Below are positions 1 to 7,188 of a DNA stretch of 37,483 nt, piece by piece. The stretch is from Bacteroidetes bacterium CG2_30_33_31 (GTDB taxonomy: Bacteria > Bacteroidota > Bacteroidia > Bacteroidales > UBA1556), in the NCBI GenBank assembly GCA_001872625.1, contig MNXP01000062.1:1-37483 (forward strand), read 5' to 3'. Within the stretch, counting starts at the first letter, position 1. Each line of letters begins with the position of its first letter. The position numbers and the translations under genes were made by a program. The notes below the pieces were generated by a model. The model had not been told where the DNA came from, made no database searches, and was given only the letters and a program-made list of their open reading frames with translations.

Positions 1-175
1 TGCCAGCATAAGAAGGACGACCAGTTGCACTTTCCCCCTTTTTATAGCATTTGTTTATTTCTTTCTCAATTGGTGTCCAATTTACCAATATATTGATTTG
101 GTTGAAAAAATCTTCTTTGATTTTTCTTCTTTGAAGAGCTAAATCTGCAAACGATATTTTATTATTCTTTTCCAT
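1..175 (-). CDS. IS5-family transposase, N-terminal 58 codons (cut by window edge)
   Basis: Reading the minus strand from the ATG at 173-175 gives an open frame to the window edge. It starts MEKNNKISFADLALQRR, continues with VNWTPIEKEINKCYKKGES and ends GRPSYAG. The pattern of an SF-DLAL start, a W-PIE segment, then K-GES-GRP-Y is the typical N-terminal region of IS5-family DDE transposases, ahead of the LLFKMLLLQ-type helix that should follow. The catalytic DDE residues are beyond the window, so activity cannot be judged. The start is chosen because it is the first ATG inside the terminal repeat and no upstream in-frame start is needed. Confidence 0.75.
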   Translation of the reverse strand, partial: MEKNNKISFADLALQRRKIKEDFFNQINILVNWTPIEKEINKCYKKGESATGRPSYAG

Positions 176-246
176 GGAGCAAATTTACAAAAAAAATCAA
201 TACAATTATTTGATTACCAACATTATATCAACATTTTTTTGTTAAT

Positions 247-264
247 TTCCCTTGCAACGGTCTC
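247..264. repeat. Putative IS terminal inverted repeat
   Basis: The minus-strand reading from the outer end is GAGACCGTTGCAAGGGAA. It sits 72 bases outside the transposase start, a normal distance for an IS5-group left end. The partner repeat is outside the window, so this end is called by similarity of form only. Confidence 0.5.
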
Positions 265-292
265 AGTATATAAATAATTATCCTCTAATGAC

Positions 293-300
293 TATCTTTG
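293..300 (+). promoter_or_regulatory. Probable -7 box of ettA promoter
   Basis: TATCTTTG matches the Bacteroidota -7 consensus TAnnTTTG exactly and lies 22 bases before the ettA ATG. No TTG-type -33 element is visible 19-21 bases further upstream. That position falls a few bases outside the IS end, so the upstream part of the promoter may have been altered by the insertion. Confidence 0.45.
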
Positions 301-322
301 CAGCCAATTAAATTAAATTTTT

Positions 323-2008
323 ATGGCTGAGACAGACGACAAAAAGATTATTTTTTCGATGGTGAAAGTAAGCAAAGCTTACGAAAATGATAAACCCATA
401 CTCAAAGATATTTACCTTTCATTTTATTATGGCGCCAAAATCGGAGTTATTGGACTCAATGGCTCTGGCAAATCTACCTTACTAAAAATTATTGCTGGCC
501 TTGAAGAAAAATACCAAGGCGAAGTAGTTTTTTCGCCAGGTTATAGCGTCGGATATCTTGCACAAGAACCATATTTAGATGATAATAAAACTGTTAGACA
601 AGTAATTGAGGAAGGAGTTCAGGAAACTATAGACATCATAAAAGAATATGAAGCAATAAATAATAAGTTTGCCGAACCCATGACTGATGATGAAATGACA
701 AAACTTATTGAGCGGCAAGGGGAGCTTACCGAATTGATTGACCATAGGAATGCATGGGAAATTGATTCGCAACTGGAAAGAGCCATGGATGCCATGCGTT
801 GTCCCGAAGGAACAGAATCAGTAAAACATCTCTCTGGAGGAGAGCGCCGTCGTGTGGCACTTACAAGATTGCTGCTTTCAGAACCCGACATTTTACTCCT
901 TGACGAACCTACAAATCATCTTGATGCTGAGTCCATTGAATGGCTCGAACATCATTTACAACAATATAAAGGGACGGTGATTGCCGTTACCCACGACCGC
1001 TATTTCTTGGATAATGCTGCTGGTTGGATTTTAGAACTCGATAGAGGTGAGGGAATTCCGTGGAAAGGCAATTATTCTTCATGGCTCGACCAAAAATCTA
1101 AACGTTTGGCTATGGAAGAAAAGACAGAAAGCAAACGCAGAAAGACTCTTGAACATGAACTTGAATGGGTTAGAATGAATCCAAAAGCTCGCCATGCGAA
1201 ATCTAAAGCCCGACTAAATGCCTACGACCAACTTTTAAGTCAAGATAGCAAAGATACCATTGAACGTCTGGAAATATTCATCCCTAATGGCCCTCGATTG
1301 GGCAGTAAGGTTATTGAAGCTCAGGGAGTTTCAAAAGCTTTCGGCGATAAGCTCCTTTTCGAAAATCTAGAATTTCATCTTCCACCTAATGGTATTGTTG
1401 GAATTATTGGAGCCAATGGCGCTGGAAAAACTACTCTTTTTAGAATGATTATGGGACTTGAGAGTGCTGATTCTGGCGAGTTTACCGTAGGAGAAACTGT
1501 AAAAATTGGTTATGTTGACCAACAGCATGCAAATATTGACCCTCAGAAAAGTATCTTCGATGTAGTTTCCGAAGGCAACGAAATCATTTCCTTGGGCAAC
1601 AGAACTATGAATTCACGAGCATATATTTCGCGTTTTAACTTTAGTGGCAAAGACCAAAGTAAAAAAGCTGGAACTCTTTCTGGTGGCGAAAGAAATAGAC
1701 TTCATCTGGCACTTACTCTTAAACAGGAAGCCAATGTTTTGCTTCTTGATGAACCTACTAATGATATTGATATCAACACCTTAAGAGCTTTGGAAGAAGG
1801 ACTTGAAAATTTTGCTGGCTGTGCTGTTGTAATCTCCCACGACCGCTGGTTTCTTGACAGAATTGCTACTCATATTTTGGCCTTTGAAGGCGATTCGCAA
1901 GTTTATTATTTCGAAGGCGGATATTCCGATTATGAAGAAAATCGCAAAAAACGCCTCGGCGAAATTGAACCAAAAAGAATTAGATATAGAAAAATTAAAA
2001 TGGACTAA
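323..2008 (+). CDS. ettA: Energy-dependent translational throttle protein EttA (ABC-F ATPase)
   Basis: A cytoplasmic ABC-F protein of 561 residues, close to the usual ~555 of EttA. It binds the ribosomal E site and couples translation to the ATP/ADP ratio. Two ABC cassettes are complete. The first has Walker A at residues 44-51 (GLNGSGKS), signature LSGGE at 170-174, Walker B with D194-E195 and the switch His at 224. The second has Walker A at 363-370, LSGGE at 452-456, D476-E477 and His506. An arm insertion lies at about 95-140 and the P-site tRNA interaction linker at about 245-330, rich in Arg/Lys. There are no membrane segments, so it is not a transporter. glpK follows 50 bases later on the same strand with no terminator between them. 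The close relation to EttA rather than Uup or YbiT is judged from the arm and from the short C-terminus lacking a coiled coil. Confidence 0.92.
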   Translation: MAETDDKKIIFSMVKVSKAYENDKPILKDIYLSFYYGAKIGVIGLNGSGKSTLLKIIAGLEEKYQGEVVFSPGYSVGYLAQEPYLDDNKTVRQVIEEGVQETIDIIKEYEAINNKFAEPMTDDEMTKLIERQGELTELIDHRNAWEIDSQLERAMDAMRCPEGTESVKHLSGGERRRVALTRLLLSEPDILLLDEPTNHLDAESIEWLEHHLQQYKGTVIAVTHDRYFLDNAAGWILELDRGEGIPWKGNYSSWLDQKSKRLAMEEKTESKRRKTLEHELEWVRMNPKARHAKSKARLNAYDQLLSQDSKDTIERLEIFIPNGPRLGSKVIEAQGVSKAFGDKLLFENLEFHLPPNGIVGIIGANGAGKTTLFRMIMGLESADSGEFTVGETVKIGYVDQQHANIDPQKSIFDVVSEGNEIISLGNRTMNSRAYISRFNFSGKDQSKKAGTLSGGERNRLHLALTLKQEANVLLLDEPTNDIDINTLRALEEGLENFAGCAVVISHDRWFLDRIATHILAFEGDSQVYYFEGGYSDYEENRKKRLGEIEPKRIRYRKIKMD

Positions 2009-2058
2009 ACCTCTAAATCCCAATTGCTTTCGGAATTAATTTATAACTTATAACTTCA

Positions 2059-3531
2059 ATGCAATATATTCTAACATTTGACCAAGGAACAAGCAGCTCA
2101 AGATCAATAATATTTGATAAAAAAGCTAAAATTGTGTCAATGGCACAGCAAGAAAATCTTCAGATTTATCCATCTAAAAACCTTGTAGAACAAGACCCAG
2201 AAGAGATTTTTAAAAGTCAAATTGATACAGCCAAGAAAGCAATATTTGTTGCAAAGATTGGCGCTGCTGATATTGTTGGCATAGGAATTACCAACCAGCG
2301 GGAGTCAATCATTATTTGGGACAAAGCCACTGGAAACCCAATTTATAATGCAATAATTTGGCAAGATAAACGCACAAGAAAATACTGTAAAGAACTTCGC
2401 AAAGCACATTCAGATGTGGTTCGCAACAAGACCGGACTTTTTATCGACCCATATTTTTCGGCAACAAAAATTCGCTGGATACTTGATAATGTGGATGGCG
2501 CAAGAGAGAGAGCCGAGCGGGGAGAATTGCTTTTTGGCACCATCGACACTTGGCTGGTTTGGAAGCTCACTAAAGGTAGACTCCATATTACCGATGTTTC
2601 AAACGCTTCACGAACTATGGTTTTCAATATCAATAGTTTACAATGGGATAACGACTTGCTAAAGTTATTTAATATTCCCAAAAATATGCTGCCAGAAATT
2701 AAATCTTCATCGGAAATTTATGGTGTTACCGACAAGGAAATTTTTGGAATTGAAATTTCTATTGCTGCCATCGCTGGAGACCAACAAGCGGCTCTTTTTG
2801 GCCAATTGGCTATTGAAAAAGGTATGATGAAAAACACTTTTGGTACCGGCTGCTTTATGCTTATGAATACTGGCAATAAACCTCATTTCTCAAATAACAG
2901 ATTGCTTACCACTGTTGCTTGGAAAATTGACGAAAAAACTACCTATGCCCTTGAAGGAAATGTCTTTATTGCAGGTGCAGCAATAAAATGGTTGCGCGAT
3001 AAAGTGAATATGATTGATAGCACTCTAGAGACCGAAACGCTTGCCAAATCTGTTAGCGATAGTTCTCAAGTTTTTGTCATACCTACTCTCTCTGGACTTG
3101 GTGCTCCTTATTGGAAAAGCAAGATGAACGGTGCTATTTTCGGTCTTACTTTGAACACTACCAAAGCCCATATCGTTAGAGCAACTCTCGAATCTATCGC
3201 TTTTCGCTCTAAAGACATTATCAAATTAATGAAAAAAGATTCTATGCTAAAAATAACATCTCTTTCGGTTGATGGCGGTGCTTCCGCTAATAACTTTCTG
3301 ATGCAATTTTTATCCGACTTGCTAAATATTCCTGTAAAACGACCAGAGGTTGTAGAAACTACCGCCCTTGGAGTAGCATATCTTGCTGGACTTTCGACAA
3401 AGTTTTGGACAATGAAAGAAATAAAAGAAAATCACCAACAAAACATGATATTTTTCCCTTCTGAAAATTCAGCAATTGCCAATAAAAGTTACAGGAAATG
3501 GAAGAAATTGGTAAAAAAAATGATTCAATAA
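2059..3531 (+). CDS. glpK: Glycerol kinase
   Basis: A 490-residue FGGY-family kinase that phosphorylates glycerol to glycerol 3-phosphate in the cytoplasm. Visible landmarks are the N-terminal phosphate-binding loop (TFDQGTSSSR, residues 6-15), GITNQRES at 76-83, the catalytic aspartate in AGDQQAALFGQ (Asp241), the FGTGCFMLMNTG segment at 261-272, and the C-terminal adenosine-binding stretch around DGGASANNFLMQ (405-416). The length is normal. Neither glpF nor glpD is adjacent, so it is not in a classical glycerol operon here. It follows ettA by 50 bases and may be co-transcribed with it. The start is the only ATG before the conserved first strand. Other FGGY kinases (xylulose, gluconate) are unlikely given the glycerol-kinase-specific N-terminus. 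Confidence 0.93.
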   Translation: MQYILTFDQGTSSSRSIIFDKKAKIVSMAQQENLQIYPSKNLVEQDPEEIFKSQIDTAKKAIFVAKIGAADIVGIGITNQRESIIIWDKATGNPIYNAIIWQDKRTRKYCKELRKAHSDVVRNKTGLFIDPYFSATKIRWILDNVDGARERAERGELLFGTIDTWLVWKLTKGRLHITDVSNASRTMVFNINSLQWDNDLLKLFNIPKNMLPEIKSSSEIYGVTDKEIFGIEISIAAIAGDQQAALFGQLAIEKGMMKNTFGTGCFMLMNTGNKPHFSNNRLLTTVAWKIDEKTTYALEGNVFIAGAAIKWLRDKVNMIDSTLETETLAKSVSDSSQVFVIPTLSGLGAPYWKSKMNGAIFGLTLNTTKAHIVRATLESIAFRSKDIIKLMKKDSMLKITSLSVDGGASANNFLMQFLSDLLNIPVKRPEVVETTALGVAYLAGLSTKFWTMKEIKENHQQNMIFFPSENSAIANKSYRKWKKLVKKMIQ

Positions 3532-3698
3532 TTTTAGGTATTTTTGTTTTGAAATTCTTGAAATTTCATACACCATAAAAAATTTAATTTTTGCCTTCTA
3601 TTATTTTTATTTCTTCTTCCATTAATTCATACAGCTTGTAAACCAATTCCTCTTAACCCATCATTAAATCTAAAATGATTAAAAATTTTGATATACAA

Positions 3699-3851
3699 GC
3701 ACTTTATTTTTATGAAATATTTTTATGCTAATTTTTTTGGGCTTGCCAAAAAATATCTTTTTGCTTTGAAAGTCAATAGATTAGCAATTGCTATGGATTC
3801 GTCGAATTGAGATAGTTTACCTTAAGCCTGTCGAAAGGAAATTTAGTTCAA
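3699..3851 (+). repeat. Direct repeat copy 1 flanking the restriction-modification island
   Basis: The 153 bases match 6220-6372 in the same orientation with nine mismatches and no gaps by my hand alignment. The last 78 bases (3774-3851) are identical to 6295-6372. Identity stops abruptly after the shared TTTAGTTCAA end and fades gradually on the other side. Repeat copies bracket 2.4 kb containing the methyltransferase and endonuclease. Confidence 0.9.
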
Positions 3852-3886
3852 AAGTTTCGAGTTAGGCAAAGGTGGCGATTTTCAGC

Positions 3887-3906
3887 ATCCCGAAAGCTTT
3901 CTGGAT
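3887..3906. repeat. 20-bp near-perfect palindrome
   Basis: The arms ATCC and GAAAG are mirrored as CTTTC and GGAT around an AAGCTT centre, with one unpaired position on each side (C at 3891, T at 3902). It lies between repeat copy 1 and the methyltransferase promoter, about 70 bases upstream of the -33 element. It may be a dispersed palindromic repeat or a protein-binding site. Nothing similar is seen elsewhere in the window. Confidence 0.5.
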
Positions 3907-3976
3907 TGATGCGGTGCGCTAAACTCCAACTTTTGCCAGACTGCTTTTAAGCTTTCTTTCTTTTTTTCGTCAGTTG

Positions 3977-4006
3977 TTGTCCGTGTCGATTTAAATTATA
4001 AATTTG
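3977..4006 (+). promoter_or_regulatory. Consensus Bacteroidota promoter for the methyltransferase
   Basis: TTG at 3977-3979 is followed by exactly 19 bases and then TAAATTTG at 3999-4006. This fits the -33 TTG / -7 TAnnTTTG pattern described for Bacteroides-type RNA polymerase. Transcription would start near 4012, about 25 bases before the ATG at 4038. It is the best promoter match in the window. Confidence 0.6.
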
Positions 4007-4037
4007 TAACCATTGTATAAGGTTAAACTACTTGGTT

Positions 4038-5276
4038 ATGAATAAATATTTAACGCTCTCCGAAGCCTCTGAACTCATAGGCAAAAGCAAAGAAACGCTC
4101 AGACGTTGGGATAGAGAAGGTAAACTGTCTGCTGTGCGCGAACCAATGAGTAATTACCGAGTTTATAAACGAGAACAAGTTGAAATGCTGTTTGCGGACT
4201 TTGTTAATCACGATACCGAAGATGTTGTAACCAACTATATTGAACCTCACAATAGCTATTCTATTATAGAATTGTTTGCCGGTGCAGGTGGATTGGCCGT
4301 CGGAATGGAGAAAGCAGGTTTGAAATGTGTTGCATTGAATGAAATAGATAAATGGGCTTGTCAAACGTTGCGAAAAAATCGTCCAAATTGGAACGTTTTG
4401 GAAGGAGATATTAAAGCATTTGATTTTATGGAGTATCATAATAAAGTTGATGTCGTTACTGGCGGATTTCCTTGTCAAGCATTTAGTTATGCTGGAAAAA
4501 AGTTAGGTCTTGCCGATGCAAGAGGCACTTTGTTTTATGAGTTTGCAAGAGTTATCAAAGAGGTAAACCCACCAATTTGTATTGGTGAAAATGTCCGTGG
4601 TTTGTTAAGTCACGAAAACGGGAAAACCTTGCAGGGAATGATTTCAATTTTAGATGAAATTGGTTACAATGTTGTTCCAGTTCAAGTTTTGAAAGCCATA
4701 CACTATAGAGTTCCTCAAAAAAGGGAACGCTTAATTTTAGTAGGAATTAGAAAAGATATTGATTTACAATATGAATACCCAAAACCACACAAGAAAATAT
4801 ACAATTTAAAAGATGCTTTGAAAAAAAGCGAATTGTTTGATACAAATGTTCCCAAGTCAACTGGTGCAAAATATCCTCAAAGCAAAAAAGCTGTTTTAGA
4901 TTTGGTCCCGCAAAAAGGTTACTGGCGTGATTTACCACTTGAAATTCAAAAAGAATTTATGGGTGGTAGCTTTCATTTAGGTGGTGGAAAAACAGGAATA
5001 GCAAGGCGAATTGGTTGGGACGAACCTTGTTTAACGCTTACTTGTAGCCCTGCACAAAAGCAAACTGAAAGATGTCATCCCGATGAAACGCGTCCGTTTA
5101 CCGTTCGTGAATATGCCCGAATACAAACCTTTCCCGATGATTGGAAATTTGAGGGTTCAATGGCTCATCAATACAAACAAATCGGTAATGCAGTTCCCGT
5201 TAATTTAGGAAAAGAAGTTGGCTACTCTATTGTGAAGTTTTTGAACCAATACTACAACCTGTCAAAGCCAAGATAG
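4038..5276 (+). CDS. DNA (cytosine-5-)-methyltransferase with N-terminal HTH domain
   Basis: This 412-residue protein is the modification half of a type II system. Residues 1-55 form a MerR/excisionase-like winged HTH (LTLSEASELIGKSKETLRRW, then a YRVYKRE strand). The C5 methyltransferase follows: motif I FAGAGG (80-85), motif IV GGFPCQAFS with catalytic Cys146, motif VI ENVRG (184-188), motif VIII PQKRERLILVG (227-237), motif IX around RPFTVREYARIQTFPD, and motif X GNAVPVNLG (383-391). The target-recognition domain should lie at about 245-350. The convergent partner looks like an Eco47II-type endonuclease, so GGNCC is the likely target (inference). I chose the ATG at 4038 over a TTG two codons earlier. 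The two genes' 3' ends overlap by 25 bases. The HTH may let the enzyme regulate its own promoter. Confidence 0.93.
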   Translation: MNKYLTLSEASELIGKSKETLRRWDREGKLSAVREPMSNYRVYKREQVEMLFADFVNHDTEDVVTNYIEPHNSYSIIELFAGAGGLAVGMEKAGLKCVALNEIDKWACQTLRKNRPNWNVLEGDIKAFDFMEYHNKVDVVTGGFPCQAFSYAGKKLGLADARGTLFYEFARVIKEVNPPICIGENVRGLLSHENGKTLQGMISILDEIGYNVVPVQVLKAIHYRVPQKRERLILVGIRKDIDLQYEYPKPHKKIYNLKDALKKSELFDTNVPKSTGAKYPQSKKAVLDLVPQKGYWRDLPLEIQKEFMGGSFHLGGGKTGIARRIGWDEPCLTLTCSPAQKQTERCHPDETRPFTVREYARIQTFPDDWKFEGSMAHQYKQIGNAVPVNLGKEVGYSIVKFLNQYYNLSKPR

Positions 5277-6015
5277 TAGCTGTAATTTTCAAAGGTAATT
5301 TGGTCTAAAATACTTCTCTTACTCTTTTTAGTTTTTGATTTTATTTCGTCCAAGGCAGAATTTTCTGCAATTTCTTTTTTTTGGTCGGCAGAGGTCAAGT
5401 AGTCTTTTATGGCAATAGGCAGCGCCTTGTAAAGTTGAAACATTGCATCTTCTTGTTCTGAAAGTAAAGCGTAAAATTGGTCGCCTGAAATTTTGTAAAC
5501 TCTGCTATGGCTGTACTCTTTGCCATTGATGTTGCCACTCCATAACTCACAAAAACTTCTTTTTGCCAAAATCTGAACCCAATAACATTTTGCTTTTTTG
5601 TAGTCGTTTGCGTAACGTGCTAATTTTTGAAACAATGCTTCGGCCGCACTACTGTTCATTGTGTTGTGCTTGTTCTTGATGTCTGCAAACAAAGTATCAT
5701 CTTGGGCTTTAATGTCATAGCCACTTAAATTGCCCGCTTCAAAACCTTTTATACCGCCCAAAATTTGTTCGTGAAAAGTCCCGATAGAATTGTTGATTGA
5801 TTTATCAATTTGCCTCAAAATCTCTGATTGAATGAGGCTTTCTTCGTCTATGTTGTTAAACTTTGCATCAAAAGTCAGTTTAATAGTATCAACTTTATTT
5901 GAGTAAAATTCTTTTTCGTAATGTTGTTTTTAGCGTTCAAATAGGCTTTGTGCAAGTTGCCGATACACTCCAATAAATGGTCGTCTGAGATGAAGTTTAC
6001 GTAATTGTTTTTCAT
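5252..6015 (-). pseudogene. Eco47II/Sau96I-like type II restriction endonuclease, frameshifted
   Basis: The minus strand starts MKNNYVNFISDDHLLECIG at 6015 and would give a 254-residue enzyme, near the family's usual size. After the codons for KAYLNAK the frame shifts by one base. The remainder (EFYSNKVDTIKLTFDAKF, then RQIDKSINNSIGTFHEQILG, DIKNKHNTMNSS, ending YYLGFDRL) is intact in the neighbouring frame down to 5252. Adding one A to the five-A run (T5 at 5927-5931 on the plus strand) restores the whole protein. The FHEQ, GYDIKA and DIKNKHNTMNS motifs are those I associate with the RE_Eco47II family (GGNCC cutters). Either the nuclease is inactive with a live methyltransferase, or this is a homopolymer error. 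A shortened start at TTG 5818 is possible but would lose the conserved N-terminus. Confidence 0.82.
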
Positions 6016-6575
6016 TCTATTCAATCAAATTTGTATGCCTTAAAGGCAGTATTAAAAATTAATTTTTGGTTAGTTTCTATAATGTTGAACTGTCGCCAAA
6101 GAAGAGGCATAACTGCAGACCTTTCATCAAATCCGTGACATTTGTCTAATAATCCCTCCTTCAATTCCAAATGATTAAAAAACTGCAATGCTAAAATAGT
6201 AATTATATTTGATAAAAGAGCGCTTGATTTTTATGGAATATTTTTATGTTTATTTTTTGCGGCTTGCCAAAAAAAATCTTTTTGCTTTGAAAGCCAATAG
6301 ATTAGCAATTGCTATGGATTCGTCGAATTGAGATAGTTTACCTTAAGCCTGTCGAAAGGAAATTTAGTTCAACACTCCATATACTTGGCTGGTCATTTTT
6401 AAAATTGGAGGAATCAAAAAAAATTAAAGAAATCAAAAAAATAACTTGCCGAATGAAGGTTAGTTACTATCAACAGTAATTATTTATCTATCAATATAAA
6501 AGGTAGATTTTCATTTTTTTCATACACACTTTTGAGCATTTTCTTCAAGTTCTAATTATTTCTCATTAAAAGAAT
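6016..6575. other. Intergenic region with repeat copy 2 and a degraded minus-strand frame
   Basis: On the minus strand, 6021-6230 is open for 69 codons and stops five bases before the endonuclease ATG. It reads LLSNIITILALQFFNHL, then KEGLLDKCHGFDERSAVM and FNTAFKAYKFD. It has no convincing start and partly matches the degraded frame near repeat copy 1. It may be the tail of a decayed gene, perhaps of the GxxExxY type, but that is a guess. The direct repeat occupies 6220-6372. From 6373 to 6575 I see only AT-rich DNA with no gene or hairpin. Confidence 0.45.
6220..6372 (+). repeat. Direct repeat copy 2 flanking the restriction-modification island
   Basis: Same orientation as 3699-3851, nine mismatches over 153 bases, and the final 78 bases identical. 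The start-to-start distance of the two copies is 2521 bases. Both copies end with the same ten bases and then diverge completely, so the right boundary is sharp. Confidence 0.9.
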
Positions 6576-7133
6576 CTAATTTTCTTCTTTTTTAATAAGT
6601 TTACCAAGGGAATCATAATATTCCCAAAGGCCAGTTTTTTCTGCTAATTTATAATTACCTTTGGATTGTATATTACCATTTTCATAATATTCAATCCATA
6701 AACCTGTTTCGCGGCAGTCGTAGTAATTTCCCTCTTTTTTTAGTTTTCCATTTGAATACCAGTATTTAGCTTCACCATATTTGAAATCGTCTTTGTAAGT
6801 TTCGGAGCTTAAAGGTTTTCCATTTTCAAAATAATAAATCAACTTGCCGTTATATTTGCTGTTGTAATATTCTGCCGACAATTTTATATTTCCATTTTCA
6901 AAGTAAGTTTTTTCGGTACCATTAATAAAACCATCTATGTAAGGGGTTTCCATAAATAATTTGCCCCTATTAGAATTCATAAATGCTGTGCCTGTGAAAG
7001 GAATATTGGAATCTTTTTGAAATGTAGTGTCGTTTCTTTTTTCTATTTGAGAATAATCAACTCTTTTGCCAGTGCAGAAGGCGATTTGCAAGGAGGAAGA
7101 GGAGATGAGAATGATGATGAGAATTTTTTTCAT
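6576..7133 (-). CDS. Exported MORN-2 (YwqK-type) repeat protein
   Basis: A 185-residue protein with an N-terminal export signal (MKKILIIILISSSSLQIAFC) and about five repeats of the YFENGN / YWYSNGKL / YYENGNIQ / YYDSLGKL form, each with a G-Y-x-x-x-x-x-G-x-W/L spacer. These are MORN_2 repeats of the family often annotated as toxin-antitoxin YwqK antitoxin repeats, but nothing here indicates a toxin. The Cys at position 20 lacks a proper lipobox, so a periplasmic or outer-membrane location by SPI cleavage is more likely than a lipoprotein. I set the start at 7133 rather than nine codons upstream (7160), because that extension lies inside the terminator hairpin of the preceding gene. Function unknown. 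Confidence 0.75.
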   Translation of the reverse strand: MKKILIIILISSSSLQIAFCTGKRVDYSQIEKRNDTTFQKDSNIPFTGTAFMNSNRGKLFMETPYIDGFINGTEKTYFENGNIKLSAEYYNSKYNGKLIYYFENGKPLSSETYKDDFKYGEAKYWYSNGKLKKEGNYYDCRETGLWIEYYENGNIQSKGNYKLAEKTGLWEYYDSLGKLIKKEEN

Positions 7134-7145
7134 ATTCAAATAAAG

Positions 7146-7180
7146 AAAAGCAATTCCCAAATTTTTTGGGAATTGCTTTT
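7146..7180 (-). terminator. Strong intrinsic terminator, perfect 16-bp stem
   Basis: AAAAGCAATTCCCAAA (7146-7161) pairs perfectly with TTTGGGAATTGCTTTT (7165-7180) around a 3-base loop. On the minus strand it starts 8 bases after the stop of the DUF2723 gene and ends in a U-rich tail. The A-run on one side and T-run on the other mean it could work in both directions. It separates that gene from the MORN protein gene. Confidence 0.85.
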
Positions 7181-7188
7181 GTAAAAAT

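Larger units (their letters stand above)
1..264 (-). mobile_element. IS5-family insertion sequence, partial (one end only)
   Basis: The segment holds the start of an IS5-type transposase gene on the minus strand, followed outward by about 70 bases of non-coding DNA and an inverted-repeat-like end, GAGACCGTTGCAAGGGAA read inward, at 247-264. Terminal repeats opening with GAGACC and a TTGCA core are what I recall for Bacteroidota IS5-group elements, so I place the outer boundary at 264. The other end and the target duplication lie outside the window. Assignment to IS5 rests on the transposase N-terminus; the boundary is inference. Confidence 0.7.
3532..4037. other. Intergenic region holding repeat copy 1, a palindrome and the methyltransferase promoter
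   Basis: No intact gene is seen. After glpK there is a weak AT-rich hairpin (3550-3568). The minus strand from about 3700 to 3625 reads as a short degraded frame containing FNHFRFNDGLRGIGLQAV, which resembles a frame next to repeat copy 2 (FFNHLELKEGLL). Then come the direct repeat (3699-3851), a 20-bp palindrome (3887-3906) and a consensus promoter (3977-4006). The stretch 3852-3980 looks richer in G+C than its surroundings and probably belongs to the inserted island. Confidence 0.6.

Noticed and set aside
3550-3568. Terminator after glpK
   Set aside because: The hairpin is only 7 bp, entirely A/T apart from one pair, and is not followed by a proper T run.
5252-5818. 188-codon endonuclease starting at TTG 5818
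   Set aside because: The conserved N-terminus of the family continues upstream in the neighbouring frame, so this start would be an internal one of a frameshifted gene.
6576-7133. Toxin-antitoxin system from the YwqK-type repeats
   Set aside because: No toxin partner lies next to it and it carries an export signal; the repeats alone do not define an antitoxin.
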